Source of the DNA: Alcanivorax quisquiliarum
GTDB lineage: Bacteria > Pseudomonadota > Gammaproteobacteria > Pseudomonadales > Alcanivoracaceae
Assembly (NCBI RefSeq): GCF_023051175.1
Contig: NZ_JALKII010000004.1
Span: forward strand, 186,001-250,000
Direction of reading: 5' to 3'
DNA: 64,000 nucleotides
In this document: positions 37,505-50,752 of the stretch, one piece after another
Numbering within the stretch: the stretch's first letter is position 1
Layout: the number at the start of each line of letters is the position of its first letter
The notes under the pieces: model-generated
What the model was told of the DNA's origin: nothing
The model's input: the letters and a program-made list of their open reading frames with translations, nothing else
The model's database searches: none
Program-made: the position numbers and the translations under genes

Positions 37505-38995
37505 TTATTTAAGGCTGATGGTCATGTTGGCTTCGTGCACGATGTCCGCTTCCGGCCAGCGCGAGGTGACGGTTTTGGTCTCCGTGTAGAAGCGCACGCC
37601 CTGCTTGCCATACGCATGCAGATCGCCGAAGAACGAGCCTTTCCAGCCGGTGAAGGAGAAGAACGGCAGCGGCACCGGGATCGGAATATTGATGCCCACC
37701 TGCCCGACTTCCACTTCGTGCTGATATTTGCGCGCCGCGGCGCCACTTGCAGTGAATATCGAGGTGCCGTTGCCGTACTGATTGGCATTGACCAGCGCGA
37801 TTGCCTCTTCCAGCGTGTCCACCGTGACGCAGCACAGTACCGGCCCGAAAATCTCTTCCTTGTAGATGCTCATTTCGGGGGTCACGCCGGTGAACATGGT
37901 CGGGCCCACCCAGTTACCGTCGGGCAGCCCTTCCACCACGCAATCCGAGCCATCCAGCAGGCACTCGGCGCCTTCTTCCTTGCCCTTGCGAATCATGTCC
38001 AGCACACGCTGCTTCGCCTGCGGGCTGATCAGCGGGCCGTAACCGGCCTGCTCATCATTCCAGGCGCCCGGCCGCACCTTGGCCAACTCATCACGCAATT
38101 GCGGAATCAGCTTTTGCGCATCGCCCACAAATACCGCCACGGAAATTGCCATGCAGCGCTGGCCAGCCGCGCCAACGGATGCGCCCACCATCTGATTGAT
38201 AACTTGCTGCGGGTTGGCATCCGGCATGATGACGGAGTGATTTTTGGCGCCAGCAAAACACTGCGCACGTTTGAGATGCTCGGTGGCGGTGCGATACACA
38301 TGCTGGCCCACCGGCACCGAGCCGACGAACGACACGGCACGAACCGTCGGGTGGGTGAGCAGTGTGTCCACTTGCTCGCGGCCACCATGCACCACTTGCA
38401 ACACGCCTTCCGGCGCGCCGGCTTCCATGAACAGCTCGGCCAGGCGCACGGCGGTCATCGGGTCCTGTTCGGACGGCTTGAGCACAAAGGTGTTGCCGCA
38501 GGCAATCGCCATCGGGAACATCCACAGCGGAATCATGGCCGGGAAGTTGAACGGCGTGATTCCGGTGCAAACGCCAAGCGGCTGAATCCAGGAATGGGTG
38601 TCTACACCGCGAGCAACGTTTTCCACTGTTTCGCCCATCATCAGGGCAGGAATATTGGCGGCCTGTTCGACCACCTCGATGCCGCGCCACAGATCACCTT
38701 TGGCGTCGGCAAACGTCTTGCCGGTTTCCTGAGAGATGAGCTCGCCGATTTCATCGTGATGCTCTTTCAGCAGATGCTGGTAGCGCATCATCAGGCGCGC
38801 ACGCTCCGGCACCGGCACCTCGCGCCAGGTCAAAAATGCTTTGCTTGCGGCATCGATCGCTGCCTGCATTTCTGCGGGCGTCGCCAGCGGCACATTCCAG
38901 AGCACCTCCTGGGTTGCCGGGTTGGTGACCGGCAAGGTGTCCCCGCCGCCTGTAATGAATTCGCCACCGATCAGATGGGGTACGGAACGAGTCAT
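37505..38995 (-). CDS. mmsA: Methylmalonate-semialdehyde dehydrogenase MmsA (acylating)
   Basis: MmsA converts methylmalonate semialdehyde, NAD+ and CoA to propionyl-CoA and CO2, the end of the valine branch. The 496-residue aldehyde dehydrogenase has the nucleophile Cys281 in GQRCMAIS, the motif [14 protein letters not shown] typical of MmsA, and [16 protein letters not shown] site is 5 bp before the ATG. It is the first gene of the operon and diverges from an AraC-type regulator, as mmsA does from mmsR in Pseudomonas. Confidence 0.95.
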   Translation of the reverse strand: MTRSVPHLIGGEFITGGGDTLPVTNPATQEVLWNVPLATPAEMQAAIDAASKAFLTWREVPVPERARLMMRYQHLLKEHHDEIGELISQETGKTFADAKGDLWRGIEVVEQAANIPALMMGETVENVARGVDTHSWIQPLGVCTGITPFNFPAMIPLWMFPMAIACGNTFVLKPSEQDPMTAVRLAELFMEAGAPEGVLQVVHGGREQVDTLLTHPTVRAVSFVGSVPVGQHVYRTATEHLKRAQCFAGAKNHSVIMPDANPQQVINQMVGASVGAAGQRCMAISVAVFVGDAQKLIPQLRDELAKVRPGAWNDEQAGYGPLISPQAKQRVLDMIRKGKEEGAECLLDGSDCVVEGLPDGNWVGPTMFTGVTPEMSIYKEEIFGPVLCCVTVDTLEEAIALVNANQYGNGTSIFTASGAAARKYQHEVEVGQVGINIPIPVPLPFFSFTGWKGSFFGDLHAYGKQGVRFYTETKTVTSRWPEADIVHEANMTISLK

Positions 38996-39082
38996 GACGT
39001 TCTCCCTGGAAGCTGTTGTTGGTATGCCCGGCCACGCCGGTTGTCAGTGATACAGTTTTAGCACGCTGGCCGCTGGGGTAAG

Positions 39083-40045
39083 ATGGCTTTCATTGCGCAA
39101 GATGGACTATATTGCATGGTCACACCACAGCAACCCGCTTCAGTGCAGCCGGCCCAGACCTCGGACTGGCCGCTTTCCAGGCATGGTGAACGCGCGCTGC
39201 TGCCCCAGGCGATGCTCGCTGCACTACTCGATAATCCGCTCACCAAAGCATTCCACCCACTGGCTTTCGGTTACTATCCGCAGGCTCGGGGGCACCGCAT
39301 GGCGCGCCAGCAACCAACGGATAACATTGTTATTTATTGCGTCGAGGGCCGTGCGCGAGTCAGCCTGCCCGGCCATCAGGCCACGGTGCGCGCCGGTGAC
39401 CTGCTGTGGCTGCCGGCGGGCGAGCCACACGACTACCAAGCCGACACCGAGGCGCCCTGGAGTATCTACTGGATGCACCTCGCCGGTGACGATGCCGCGT
39501 TACAATTGCAGCAGCTGTTTGCCGAGCACAGAGTGCTTCACCCCGGCCTGCATGAACGGCTGATAAGCGATTTCCGGGCGCTGATGGATTGCACCCGAGC
39601 CAGCCATCAGGCGCAGGCTTTTCAGCACGCTGCCAGCCTGTGCCGGGCCATTCTGAGCTACACCGCGCTGCTACTGAGCCAGCCCCGGCAACAGGGCGGC
39701 ACGCTGGATATCCGGGCACTGCATTTACAGATGCAGGCGCGTATTGATGAGCGTTTGACGCTGGAAGACTTGTGCGAGCTGGCCGGGCAAGCCTCTCGCT
39801 ATCAGTTTATCCGTCAGTATCGCGCCCACACGGGGCAGACGCCGATTCAGGCGTTCCTGCACATGAAAGTCGCACGCGCCTGTTATCTGCTGGAAACCAC
39901 CCGGCTGTCCGTGGCGGATCTCGCCCAACAGCTGGGCATTGATGATCCTTATTACTTTTCGCGCCTGTTTCGCAAGATGACTGGCGTCAGCCCGGCACGT
40001 TACCGCAGCCACGGCATGGCGCAGACATCTAAGCACAAAGACTGA
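39083..40045 (+). CDS. AraC-family regulator, MmsR-like
   Basis: A 320-residue activator with an N-terminal cupin ligand domain (about 60-135, including VRAGDLLWLPAGEPHDY) and a C-terminal double helix-turn-helix (about 215-310, ending DPYYFSRLFRKMTGVSPARYR). It diverges from mmsA across 87 bp, so it probably controls valine degradation; Pseudomonas MmsR is the model. The start at 39083 has a GGGGTAAG site; an ATG at 39116 is possible. Confidence 0.85.
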   Translation: MAFIAQDGLYCMVTPQQPASVQPAQTSDWPLSRHGERALLPQAMLAALLDNPLTKAFHPLAFGYYPQARGHRMARQQPTDNIVIYCVEGRARVSLPGHQATVRAGDLLWLPAGEPHDYQADTEAPWSIYWMHLAGDDAALQLQQLFAEHRVLHPGLHERLISDFRALMDCTRASHQAQAFQHAASLCRAILSYTALLLSQPRQQGGTLDIRALHLQMQARIDERLTLEDLCELAGQASRYQFIRQYRAHTGQTPIQAFLHMKVARACYLLETTRLSVADLAQQLGIDDPYYFSRLFRKMTGVSPARYRSHGMAQTSKHKD

Positions 40046-40152
40046 GAGAGAAAGCCGTAAACTTGTGTAAATGACTGTGCACCAAGCGACATTAACGCAT
40101 GAAACCCACTTGCGATTACTGCGCCAAGCTCGCCGCGATACGCACAATCAGG

Positions 40153-40836
40153 CTACAGCGACCAATCGATGGGGGCTTCGCCACGAGCACGCAAGTACTC
40201 GTTGGCACGCGAAAAATGGCCACAACCGATAAATCCGCGGTGCGCAGAAAGCGGCGAGGGATGCGGTGCGGTCAGCACCAGATGCCGCTCTCGATCTATC
40301 AGGCTGCCCTTGCGTTGCGCATAGGCACCCCAAAGCAGAAACACCAGCCCGTCACGCTGCCGGTTGAGCGTGTCGATGGCGGCATCCGTGAATTGCTCCC
40401 AGCCCTTGCCCTGATGTGACGCAGCCTGACGCTGCTCCACGGTAAGCACAGCATTGAGCAACAGCACGCCCTGGGCCGCCCAGGGAATCAGACAACCGCT
40501 GGCCGGCACAGGCAGACCAAGATCGCGGTGAATTTCCTTGAAGATATTTTGCAGGCTCGGCGGCGGCGGTACACCCTCTGGCACCGAAAAGCTGAGGCCA
40601 TGCGCCTGCCCCGGCCCGTGGTATGGGTCCTGGCCCAGAATCACCACTTTGACCTTATCGAACGGTGTGTTGTTGAAGGCATTGAAAATCTGCGAGCCGG
40701 GTGGATAAATCACCCGGCCCGCTTTTTTTTGCTGCAACAGGAAAGCCCGCAGCGATTGCATGTAATCGCGCTCGAATTCCGCCGCAAGCATGGCCTTCCA
40801 GCTGTCATGCAGCTGAATATCGCGATTTGTTGTCAT
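40153..40836 (-). CDS. ung: Uracil-DNA glycosylase
   Basis: Ung removes uracil from DNA as the first step of base-excision repair. The 227-residue family 1 enzyme has the catalytic Asp70 in [13 protein letters not shown] and the C-terminal [11 protein letters not shown] with the catalytic histidine. ATG 40836 has GGGGATC upstream; 15 further in-frame codons upstream lack conservation. It lies 25 bp after the TetR gene in the same direction. Confidence 0.95.
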   Translation of the reverse strand: MTTNRDIQLHDSWKAMLAAEFERDYMQSLRAFLLQQKKAGRVIYPPGSQIFNAFNNTPFDKVKVVILGQDPYHGPGQAHGLSFSVPEGVPPPPSLQNIFKEIHRDLGLPVPASGCLIPWAAQGVLLLNAVLTVEQRQAASHQGKGWEQFTDAAIDTLNRQRDGLVFLLWGAYAQRKGSLIDRERHLVLTAPHPSPLSAHRGFIGCGHFSRANEYLRARGEAPIDWSL

Positions 40837-40861
40837 GATCCCCGATTGATTGCCGCCAGCC

Positions 40862-41590
40862 TCAGGCTGGCATTGAATCACCGTCTGTCGGATGGCTGCC
40901 TGCCGCCGGGTGGCCGGTTGCGCCCTCGACGGGCTGTGCCGCCTGCATCAGCAGCCCGAGCACATGCGCCACACGCGCATGCACATCGGCTTCCGAATAC
41001 CGGCCAGGCATGGCGAGCATATCCTGTTCGATACCGGAAAGCACCGAATACAGCAGCTCGGCATCCAGCGCCGGGCTGCGGCTGCCGACACGCTCGCAAG
41101 CCACGGTCAGCACATCCAGCTGCTTCTGCTTGTACACTTCGGCCAGCGAGCGCAACCGCTCGTCGAGCACCGCCTCATGCATGAACGCCTGCTCGGCGAT
41201 CAGGTGATCGCGCTTGTTGCGCACCTGGTTCAGCAAATAAGCGCCGGTCATTTCTGCCAAGCCATCAAGCAATGCCTCATCGGCGCCCGCGCGCGTATCG
41301 AACTGATCCATCAGCGCAAACGCCTGATCCCGGAACGGCTCGATCACCTCTGTCATGGCCTGCTCGGCAAACAAGGTGAAGGTGTCGGCGATAAGGTCGG
41401 TGATGTCTTTGAAGTAATAAGTGGTAGCCGACAACGGCACATCAGCTTCGCGGGCTACCGCCCGGTGGCGCACGCTACGCACGCCGTCACGAATAATGAT
41501 GCGCAGTGCCGCCTCAAGAATAGCGCGCCGGCGCTGTTCACTGCCGGCGCGACGCGCCTTGCGACCCTGATACTGAATTACGGATGTCAT
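40862..41590 (-). CDS. TetR/AcrR-family transcriptional regulator
   Basis: A 242-residue repressor with the TetR DNA-binding domain at about 18-66 ([17 protein letters not shown] then [24 protein letters not shown]) and a larger ligand/dimer domain. The tail after about 220 is low complexity. The target is unknown; ung lies directly downstream and lysS upstream. It could regulate itself and ung or a distant gene. Confidence 0.85.
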   Translation of the reverse strand: MTSVIQYQGRKARRAGSEQRRRAILEAALRIIIRDGVRSVRHRAVAREADVPLSATTYYFKDITDLIADTFTLFAEQAMTEVIEPFRDQAFALMDQFDTRAGADEALLDGLAEMTGAYLLNQVRNKRDHLIAEQAFMHEAVLDERLRSLAEVYKQKQLDVLTVACERVGSRSPALDAELLYSVLSGIEQDMLAMPGRYSEADVHARVAHVLGLLMQAAQPVEGATGHPAAGSHPTDGDSMPA

Positions 41591-41622
41591 CTCGATCCCT
41601 TGATGTCAGCGTTGCCCCCGGT

Positions 41623-43110
41623 TTATTGCACCCCCGGCTTCGCTTGAGGGCGCATGTGCGGAAAGAGAATCACATCACGGATAGATGGCGTATCGGTAAA
41701 AAGCATTACCAGCCGATCAATGCCGATACCTTCACCAGCGGTAGGCGGCATGCCGTACTCCAGTGCCGTCACATAATCTTCATCATAGAACATCGCTTCA
41801 AGATCGCCCGCATCCTTCTCGGCCACTTGCTGGCGGAAGCGCTCGGCCTGATCCTCGGCATCATTCAGCTCGGAGAATCCGTTGGCGATCTCGCGGCCAC
41901 CGACAAAGAACTCGAAGCGATCGGTGACAAACGGATTGTCATCGTTGCGTCGCGCCAGCGGTGACACTTCGGTCGGATACTGGGTAATGAACGTCGGTTG
42001 CACCAAGCGATGCTCCACCGTCTTTTCAAAGATTTCGATCTGTATCTTGCCCAGTCCGTCGCTTTCTTTCAGCGCGATGCCGAGCTCCTCAGCTATGGCA
42101 CGCGCTGCAGCTTCATCGGCCAGCGCCTCGGCGGTAATCTGTGGATTGAAATGCAGGATAGCGTCAAATACCGTCAACCGCGCAAACGGTTTGCCAAAAT
42201 CAAATACCTCTCCCTGATACGGCACTTCAGTGGTGCCCAGCACATCCAGCGCCAACGTGCGCAGCATATCCTCGGTAAGATCCATCAGGTCATTGTAATC
42301 CGCGTAAGCCTGATAGAATTCCACCATGGTGAACTCGGGGTTGTGCCGTGCCGACAGCCCTTCGTTGCGGAAATTGCGGTTGATCTCGAACACCCGGTCA
42401 AACCCGCCCACCACCAGCCGCTTGAGATACAGCTCCGGCGCAATGCGCAGGTACATATCCATATCCAGACTATTGTGGTGGGTAATGAAGGGCCGCGCTG
42501 TCGCCCCGCCGGGGATCACTTGCAGCATCGGTGTCTCGGCTTCGTAGAAGCCGCGCTGCTCCAGATAACGGCGAATGCCGCTGATCACCTGCGCCCGAAT
42601 CCGGAACGTGCGTCGCGTATCGTCGTTGGTCATCAGATCCACGTAGCGCTGGCGATAGCGCATCTCGGTATCGGTCAGGCCCTTGTGCTTTTCCGGCAAC
42701 GGACGCAGTGATTTGGTGAGCAGAATGTGCTCATCCATCATCACATACAGATCACCCTTGCCAGATTTGCAGAGCTTACCGCGCACGCCCACGATGTCAC
42801 CGATATCCCAGTGCCGCGTTGCCTGCTGTACATCCTTGGTGGCATATATCTGGATGCGCCCGCTCTGATCCTGCAACACCTTGAAGGATTTACGATCCAG
42901 CATCAGCCGCCCGGCTACCGCCACGACAATGCCCTGGGCTTCCAGCGCTTCCTTGTCCTGCTCACCGTAGCGAGCGATCAGGTCTGCGGCCAGGCTATCG
43001 GGGCGAAAGTGGTTCGGAAATGCCTGCCCTTCGGCACGCAACTGGCGCAGCTTGTCGCGGCGCTCGGCGATCAGGCGGTTTTCCTCATGCTGGTGCTGGT
43101 CGTCGGTCAT
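41623..43110 (-). CDS. lysS: Lysyl-tRNA synthetase, class II
   Basis: LysS charges tRNA-Lys. The 495 residues have an N-terminal OB-fold anticodon-binding domain (about 60-150) and the class II core with motif 2 ([19 protein letters not shown]) and motif 3 (GIGIDRLVM). AAGGA lies 8 bp before the ATG. It follows prfB by 80 bp, the same prfB-lysS pairing as in E. coli. Confidence 0.96.
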   Translation of the reverse strand: MTDDQHQHEENRLIAERRDKLRQLRAEGQAFPNHFRPDSLAADLIARYGEQDKEALEAQGIVVAVAGRLMLDRKSFKVLQDQSGRIQIYATKDVQQATRHWDIGDIVGVRGKLCKSGKGDLYVMMDEHILLTKSLRPLPEKHKGLTDTEMRYRQRYVDLMTNDDTRRTFRIRAQVISGIRRYLEQRGFYEAETPMLQVIPGGATARPFITHHNSLDMDMYLRIAPELYLKRLVVGGFDRVFEINRNFRNEGLSARHNPEFTMVEFYQAYADYNDLMDLTEDMLRTLALDVLGTTEVPYQGEVFDFGKPFARLTVFDAILHFNPQITAEALADEAAARAIAEELGIALKESDGLGKIQIEIFEKTVEHRLVQPTFITQYPTEVSPLARRNDDNPFVTDRFEFFVGGREIANGFSELNDAEDQAERFRQQVAEKDAGDLEAMFYDEDYVTALEYGMPPTAGEGIGIDRLVMLFTDTPSIRDVILFPHMRPQAKPGVQ

Positions 43111-43169
43111 TCAAACAATCCTTGGCCCGCCGTCTGACGTCGAACGTGCGCGGCAAAAAAAATAACAAC

Positions 43170-43183
43170 GTCGGACGTCCGAC
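43170..43183 (-). terminator. 14-bp perfect palindrome followed by T-run, between prfB and lysS
   Basis: GTCGGACGTCCGAC reads the same on both strands. On the minus strand it is followed by GTTGTTA and eight T. It could fold into a 5-bp stem with a 4-nt loop and act as a weak terminator or attenuator after prfB, or be a protein-binding site. Confidence 0.4.
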
Positions 43184-43190
43184 ACTTCGA

Positions 43191-44310
43191 TTACAGGCCG
43201 GATTTCAGCGACGCCTCGATAAACTGATCGAGCCCGCCATCCAGCACAGCTTGGGTATTACGAGTTTCAACCCCGGTGCGCAAATCCTTGATGCGCGCAT
43301 CATCCAGTACATAGGAGCGAATCTGGCTGCCCCAGCCGATATCGGATTTGCTGTTTTCCAGCCGTTGTTTTTCGGCGTTGCGCTTTTGCACCTCCAGCTC
43401 ATACACCTTGGCTTTCAGCATTTTCCAGGCTTCGTCCTTGTTCTGGTGCTGCGAGCGTCCGCTCTGGCTGGCGGCAACAACGCTGTGCTCTTCGCCGGTA
43501 TCCGGATCCTTGAAGAAATACGTCAGCCGCACCGCAGAGTCAGTCCGGTTGACGTGCTGGCCACCCGCGCCCGACGCACGGTAGGTATCCGTGCGCACCT
43601 TGCTCGGATCAATCTCAAGATTGATGTCGTCGTCCACTTCCGGCGAGACAAACACCGAGCTGAACGAGGTATGGCGGCGGCCACCGGAATCAAACGGCGA
43701 CTTGCGCACCAGCCGATGTACGCCGGTTTCCGTGCGCAGCCAGCCATAGGCGTACTCGCCCTGCACATGCACCGTGGCGCTCTTGATGCCGGCCACATCG
43801 CCAGCCGAGGCTTCCACCAGTTCGGCCTTGAAGCCCTTGGCCTCGGCCCAGCGCAGATACATGCGCAACATCATTTCGGCCCAGTCCTGAGCCTCGGTGC
43901 CGCCAGACCCGGCCTGGATATCCAGATAGGCGTTACAGCCATCCATTTCACCTGCGAACATGCGGCGAAACTCAAGCGTGGCGACATCCTGCTCAAGCTT
44001 GTCGAGTTCCTCGCCAAGCTCTTCGAGCATGGATTCGTCCTGCTCTTCCAGCGCCAGCTCCAGCATGGTTTCGCTGTCTTCAAAGCCGCTCTCCAACGCA
44101 TCCACGGTATTCACTACCGCAGCAAGCTGGGCGCGTTCGCGGCCCAGGGTCTGGGCACGTTCGGGAGTATTCCAGATCGCCGGATCTTCCAGCTCGCGTT
44201 CTACTTCTGTCAGGCGTTCGCGCTTGGCAGCATAGTCAAAGGTACCCCCTGAGCGCTTCGGTACGCGCTTTCAGGTCGGCCAGCTGATTGCGCAGCGGGT
44301 TGATTTCCAT
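43191..44310 (-). CDS. prfB: Peptide chain release factor 2, with programmed +1 frameshift
   Basis: RF2 ends translation at UGA and UAA. The gene begins at ATG 44310 (AAGGAA site) with a short frame of 24 codons, then hits TGA at 44238-44236 in AGGGGGTACCTTTGAC; a +1 shift at CTT (44241-44239) continues into the main frame. The product has about 372 residues. The stop-codon recognition motif SPF is in [16 protein letters not shown], and the peptidyl-hydrolysis GGQ is in [15 protein letters not shown]. The frameshift makes RF2 level self-regulating. The main-frame ATG at 44114 is internal. Confidence 0.96.
44236..44251 (-). promoter_or_regulatory. prfB +1 programmed frameshift site
   Basis: AGGGGG, an internal Shine-Dalgarno-like stimulator, stands 3 bases before the slippery CTT-TGA-C. 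Spacing and sequence equal the conserved bacterial RF2 frameshift signal. Confidence 0.95.
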
Positions 44311-44427
44311 AGTATTCCTTCCGAATGGCGGAGCGGGCCGGGCGGCCCGCAAAGGGCGAGGATTTTAAGGAACCTCCCTGCAAGTATCCAGCGGTTCCGG
44401 GCAAAGCCCGCCACGCCGCATGCAAAT

Positions 44428-44712
44428 TTACTCGGTCAGTTCGAAAATGTGATACGACTCGGGCCGCAACGAATCCAGCGCCGTACCCACGAATACCGCG
44501 TGATCCGGGATGCCATCACCGGTCATGAACACGCGGAAGCAACGCTCGGTCTTGCTGTTCTCGATCAGCGAGCCTGCCGGCACTTCCGCCCACAGATAAA
44601 GGTGCTGATCGTGCGGACTGTAGGCCACTTGCCGGATAACACCTTCGGGGGAAAGCTTGATCTTCTGGGGTTCGTCACCGACCTTCAACCGGTGCTTGTG
44701 TATTGTTTTCAT
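44428..44712 (-). CDS. Small DUF7352-like protein, unknown function
   Basis: A 94-residue soluble protein opening MKTIHKHRLKVGDEP and continuing with HLYLWAEVP and FVGTA. This pattern (basic start, YLWAEV, RCFRVFMTGDGIPD) recalls DUF7352 proteins, known mostly from phages and scattered bacterial genes. No catalytic motif can be seen. GGGAGA precedes the ATG. It sits alone between recJ and prfB on the same strand, about 120 bp before prfB. Confidence 0.65.
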   Translation of the reverse strand: MKTIHKHRLKVGDEPQKIKLSPEGVIRQVAYSPHDQHLYLWAEVPAGSLIENSKTERCFRVFMTGDGIPDHAVFVGTALDSLRPESYHIFELTE

Positions 44713-45043
44713 TCAGGGGATCTCCCGCCTTTTCTACCTGAGCAAGCGCCTTGTGGGCGCCATCCGGGGGCAAATGCTACAGGCGCCGCGCGCTGGCTGC
44801 TAGCGCATCACGGTCAGCCGGCCCGTACCCGCGGGCAAGTAACGGCAGGTGCAGCCGGTTTCGCGCCGTTCTGGCCGGTCGGCCGCAGTGCACGGCGCCA
44901 CCCTTCGATACCGCCTCGTTACCGCGCAGGCTGCTTTTTCACGGTGTTCAGGCGCTCTCTTGCCTGCCTGCCGCTTCGCCGGCTGCGCTCTCCAGCCGCG
45001 CCTTACCATGCGCGTTTTCAATCTGCGCCTTTCTATTCACCGC
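44713..45043. other. Intergenic region, nothing recognised
   Basis: The 331 bp between recJ and the small DUF7352-like gene are GC-rich. Open frames here lack ribosome sites and similarity that I can recognise, and I found no clear hairpin with a T-run. Confidence 0.4.
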
Positions 45044-46762
45044 TCACATCGGCTCCAGATGCTCGAACACCAGCTGCGGGCTGCGACGACCCTGCCACAC
45101 ATTCACCTCCAACCGATAAACCCCCTGCACAGCACGCAGCGGCGACGGCAGCCGGGCCAGCTCGGCGTTGAAATGGATGGCATCGATAATGCCGCCAGTC
45201 TGCGGCAGCCCCAGGGTCAGCTTGAGATGCCGCTCCCCAACCACTCTATGATCCAGCACCTCGAAACAGCCATCAAAGCTCGGCGGTGCAAACCCCTGCC
45301 CCCAGGGAAAGGCGTGACAAAGCAGCTCCGCATGTACCAGATCCAGCTGGGAGGGTGACAGCTCACCGTCGGTTTCCACCACCTCCTCGAACAACCCCGG
45401 CAGCGCCATGGCAGTAACCGCATCGCTCAGCGCAGCCGCAAATCTTGGCAGATCGGCGCGCGCCAGCGTGACCCCCGCAGCCATCGCATGGCCACCGAAA
45501 CGCTGCAACAGCCCCGGCTGCGCAGTGGCCACGCGCTCCAGCACATCGCGCAAGTGCAGCCCGGCAATGGAGCGCCCGGAGCCTTTCAGCACGCCCGGCT
45601 CACGCGCCGGGGCAAACGCCAGCACCGGGCGATGGGTGGCTTCGCGCACCCGCGACGCCAGAATGCCCACCACTCCCTCGTGCCAGCCGTCTTCATGCAG
45701 GCACAGCGCGGGGGGCAAGGTGGGGTGGCGCTGCCGCAGCTGCTGCACATAGCCCATGGCTGCATCCCGCATCCCCTGCTCGATGCTGCGACGCTCACGA
45801 TTGATGGTATCCAGCTGCGCCGCCAACTGTTCTGCGCGTGCGGCGTCATCCGTCAGCAGGCACTCCACGCCCAGGCTCATTTCTGTCAGCCGCCCCGCCG
45901 CATTCAGCCTCGGCCCGGCAGCAAAACCCAGATCCGCCGCCACCACCCGCTCCGGCGCCCGGCCTCCGGCCCGCAGCAACGCGGTGATCCCCGGCGCACA
46001 GCGGCCACGGCGAATACGGCGCAGCCCTTGCTCCACCAGCGCCCGGTTGACGCTATCCAGCGTCACCACATCCGCCACCGTGCCCAGCGCGACCAGATCA
46101 AGCAAATCGGCCAGCGGGGCGTCGCCGGCCTGCGGATCGCCTTGCTCCCGCAAGGCCGCACGCAGCGCCAATAGCAAGTAGAACGCCACGCCGACACCGG
46201 CCAGATGCTCACCGGGGCCGCCTGGCACCAGGCGCGGATTGACGATCGCATCCGCAGCCGGCAATGCCTCGCCCGGCAGGTGATGATCGGTAATCAGCAC
46301 TCGCACTCCAGCCGCACGGGCCGCCGCCACACCTTCGACCGAAGCAATGCCGTTATCCACGGTGATGAGCAGGCCTGGCGCACCCTGCGCCAGCGCCAGT
46401 TCGACGATTTCCGGCGACAGGCCATAACCGAAAACGAAACGATCCGGCACCAGAAAGCCCGGCATGGGGAAACCAAGCATGACGAGGCCGCGCAACATGA
46501 CAGCCGTAGCGGTAGCGCCATCGGCATCATAATCACCCACCACCAGAATGCGATGGCCCGCCTCCCTGGCCTGGCACAGCAGCGAAACAGCTTCCTGAAT
46601 GCCCGGCAGGCTGGCCGGCGGCGGCAAATTGCGCAACGAGAGATCAAGTTGCTCCACGTGCGCTACTCCGCGAGCGGCCAGAATACGCGCAAGCAACGGC
46701 GGGATACCCGGCCAGCTGGGCACCTGGGCCACGGCACGGCGTCGGATTTCGGGGAGGCTCAT
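45044..46762 (-). CDS. recJ: Single-stranded-DNA 5'-3' exonuclease RecJ
   Basis: RecJ digests 5' single strands in recombination, mismatch and base-excision repair. The 572 residues have the DHH phosphoesterase motifs: VVGDYDADGATATA, TVDNGIAS and TDHHLPG, then DHHA1 with GGHAMAAG and a C-terminal OB domain. ATG 46762 has an AGGA site 6 bp upstream; the TTG one codon before is less likely. It diverges from fadB. Confidence 0.95.
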   Translation of the reverse strand: MSLPEIRRRAVAQVPSWPGIPPLLARILAARGVAHVEQLDLSLRNLPPPASLPGIQEAVSLLCQAREAGHRILVVGDYDADGATATAVMLRGLVMLGFPMPGFLVPDRFVFGYGLSPEIVELALAQGAPGLLITVDNGIASVEGVAAARAAGVRVLITDHHLPGEALPAADAIVNPRLVPGGPGEHLAGVGVAFYLLLALRAALREQGDPQAGDAPLADLLDLVALGTVADVVTLDSVNRALVEQGLRRIRRGRCAPGITALLRAGGRAPERVVAADLGFAAGPRLNAAGRLTEMSLGVECLLTDDAARAEQLAAQLDTINRERRSIEQGMRDAAMGYVQQLRQRHPTLPPALCLHEDGWHEGVVGILASRVREATHRPVLAFAPAREPGVLKGSGRSIAGLHLRDVLERVATAQPGLLQRFGGHAMAAGVTLARADLPRFAAALSDAVTAMALPGLFEEVVETDGELSPSQLDLVHAELLCHAFPWGQGFAPPSFDGCFEVLDHRVVGERHLKLTLGLPQTGGIIDAIHFNAELARLPSPLRAVQGVYRLEVNVWQGRRSPQLVFEHLEPM

Positions 46763-47088
46763 CAAGTGTCCTGACTTCAGCGTATTGAAGCGAAACTGCG
46801 GCGCAGTATAACAGCCGTATTTTTTGCCGCATCGGTCACGAAAACCTTGTGGTCACAAATGCCCGCGCCAAGAACGGGCAAACCACCCTCGCCTTGCCCT
46901 ATACTTGGCGGCCCGGACGGTAGCGGCTGGACATTCCGCGTCCGGAGGTGTGCAAATGTTCACACAAAAAAGAGTCCCCGGCAGGCCGCTACGCGCTATG
47001 CCGGCAACGCTTTCGATTCAACGGGGGCGCCGCCGCTCAGGCTCTCGGCCGGGCTGCGCGCACTCGCTACCACGTGGAGAGCATCAAC
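46763..47088. other. Divergent intergenic region recJ/fadB
   Basis: These 326 bp carry no gene; the open frame continuous with fadB from 46948 has a cysteine- and arginine-rich extension unlike FadB. The region contains a CRP/Vfr-like palindrome (46949-46964). A TATACT at 46900-46905 may be a -10 box, without a clear -35. No PsrA-type GAAAC-GTTTC palindrome was found. Confidence 0.4.
46949..46964 (+). promoter_or_regulatory. CRP/Vfr-like binding site upstream of fadB
   Basis: TGTGCAAATGTTCACA matches the CRP consensus TGTGA-N6-TCACA at 9 of 10 specified positions. It lies about 125 bp before the fadB ATG and may tie beta-oxidation to cAMP, which is an inference. Confidence 0.45.
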
Positions 47089-50438
<3,350 letters not shown>

Positions 50439-50460
50439 CGCCTCGCTTGCTCGCAGCATA

Positions 50461-50494
50461 AAAAGAGCCCGGCGTATGCCGGGCTCTTTTTTTT
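50461..50494 (+). terminator. Intrinsic terminator of fadBA
   Basis: A perfect 13-bp stem with loop GTAT (arms 50461-50473 and 50478-50490) ends in a run of eight T. It lies 22 bp after the fadA stop. The A-run on the other side would let it work in both directions. Confidence 0.93.
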
Positions 50495-50680
50495 GCCCCT
50501 CTCCCCTGGTGGGAGAGGGGAGCAAAAAGCTGGTTCGCTCGCTTTCGGGCCAGCCTGCGGCTGTTCTGCGCTTCGCTTGTCCCACGAGGGAGAGGGGCTA
50601 AAGAGATCGGTATTTTTGACAACCCCGTAGGGGCTTTCGCGGATAGCGGAAATGCTTCCACGGAAATCGACGCTGAACTT
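50487..50680 (+). repeat. Dispersed repeat, partial copy E
   Basis: This copy keeps the first half of the GC-rich arm (from 50495) joined to the last part of the second arm, then the right part ending CCACGGAAATCGACGCTGAA (to about 50680). The ~155 bp spacer is missing, as if deleted between the two GGGAGAGGGG stretches. It sits directly after the fadA terminator. Confidence 0.8.
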
Positions 50681-50752
50681 TTTTTGCAACTTTCCAGGCA
50701 GCGGTTATCTCGTAGGAATCGAACGCAGCAATCCAGCGCGCCCGCAGTTCGC

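Noticed and set aside
46948-47088. N-terminal extension of fadB beginning at GTG 46948
   Set aside because: The extension is Cys/Arg-rich, unlike any FadB, and begins inside the CRP-like palindrome. ATG 47089 with GGAG gives the standard length.
50690-50752. tRNA-like 3' end (GTTCGATTCC on the minus strand)
   Set aside because: A short T-loop-like string without acceptor, D or anticodon arms; too little to call a tRNA or an attachment site.
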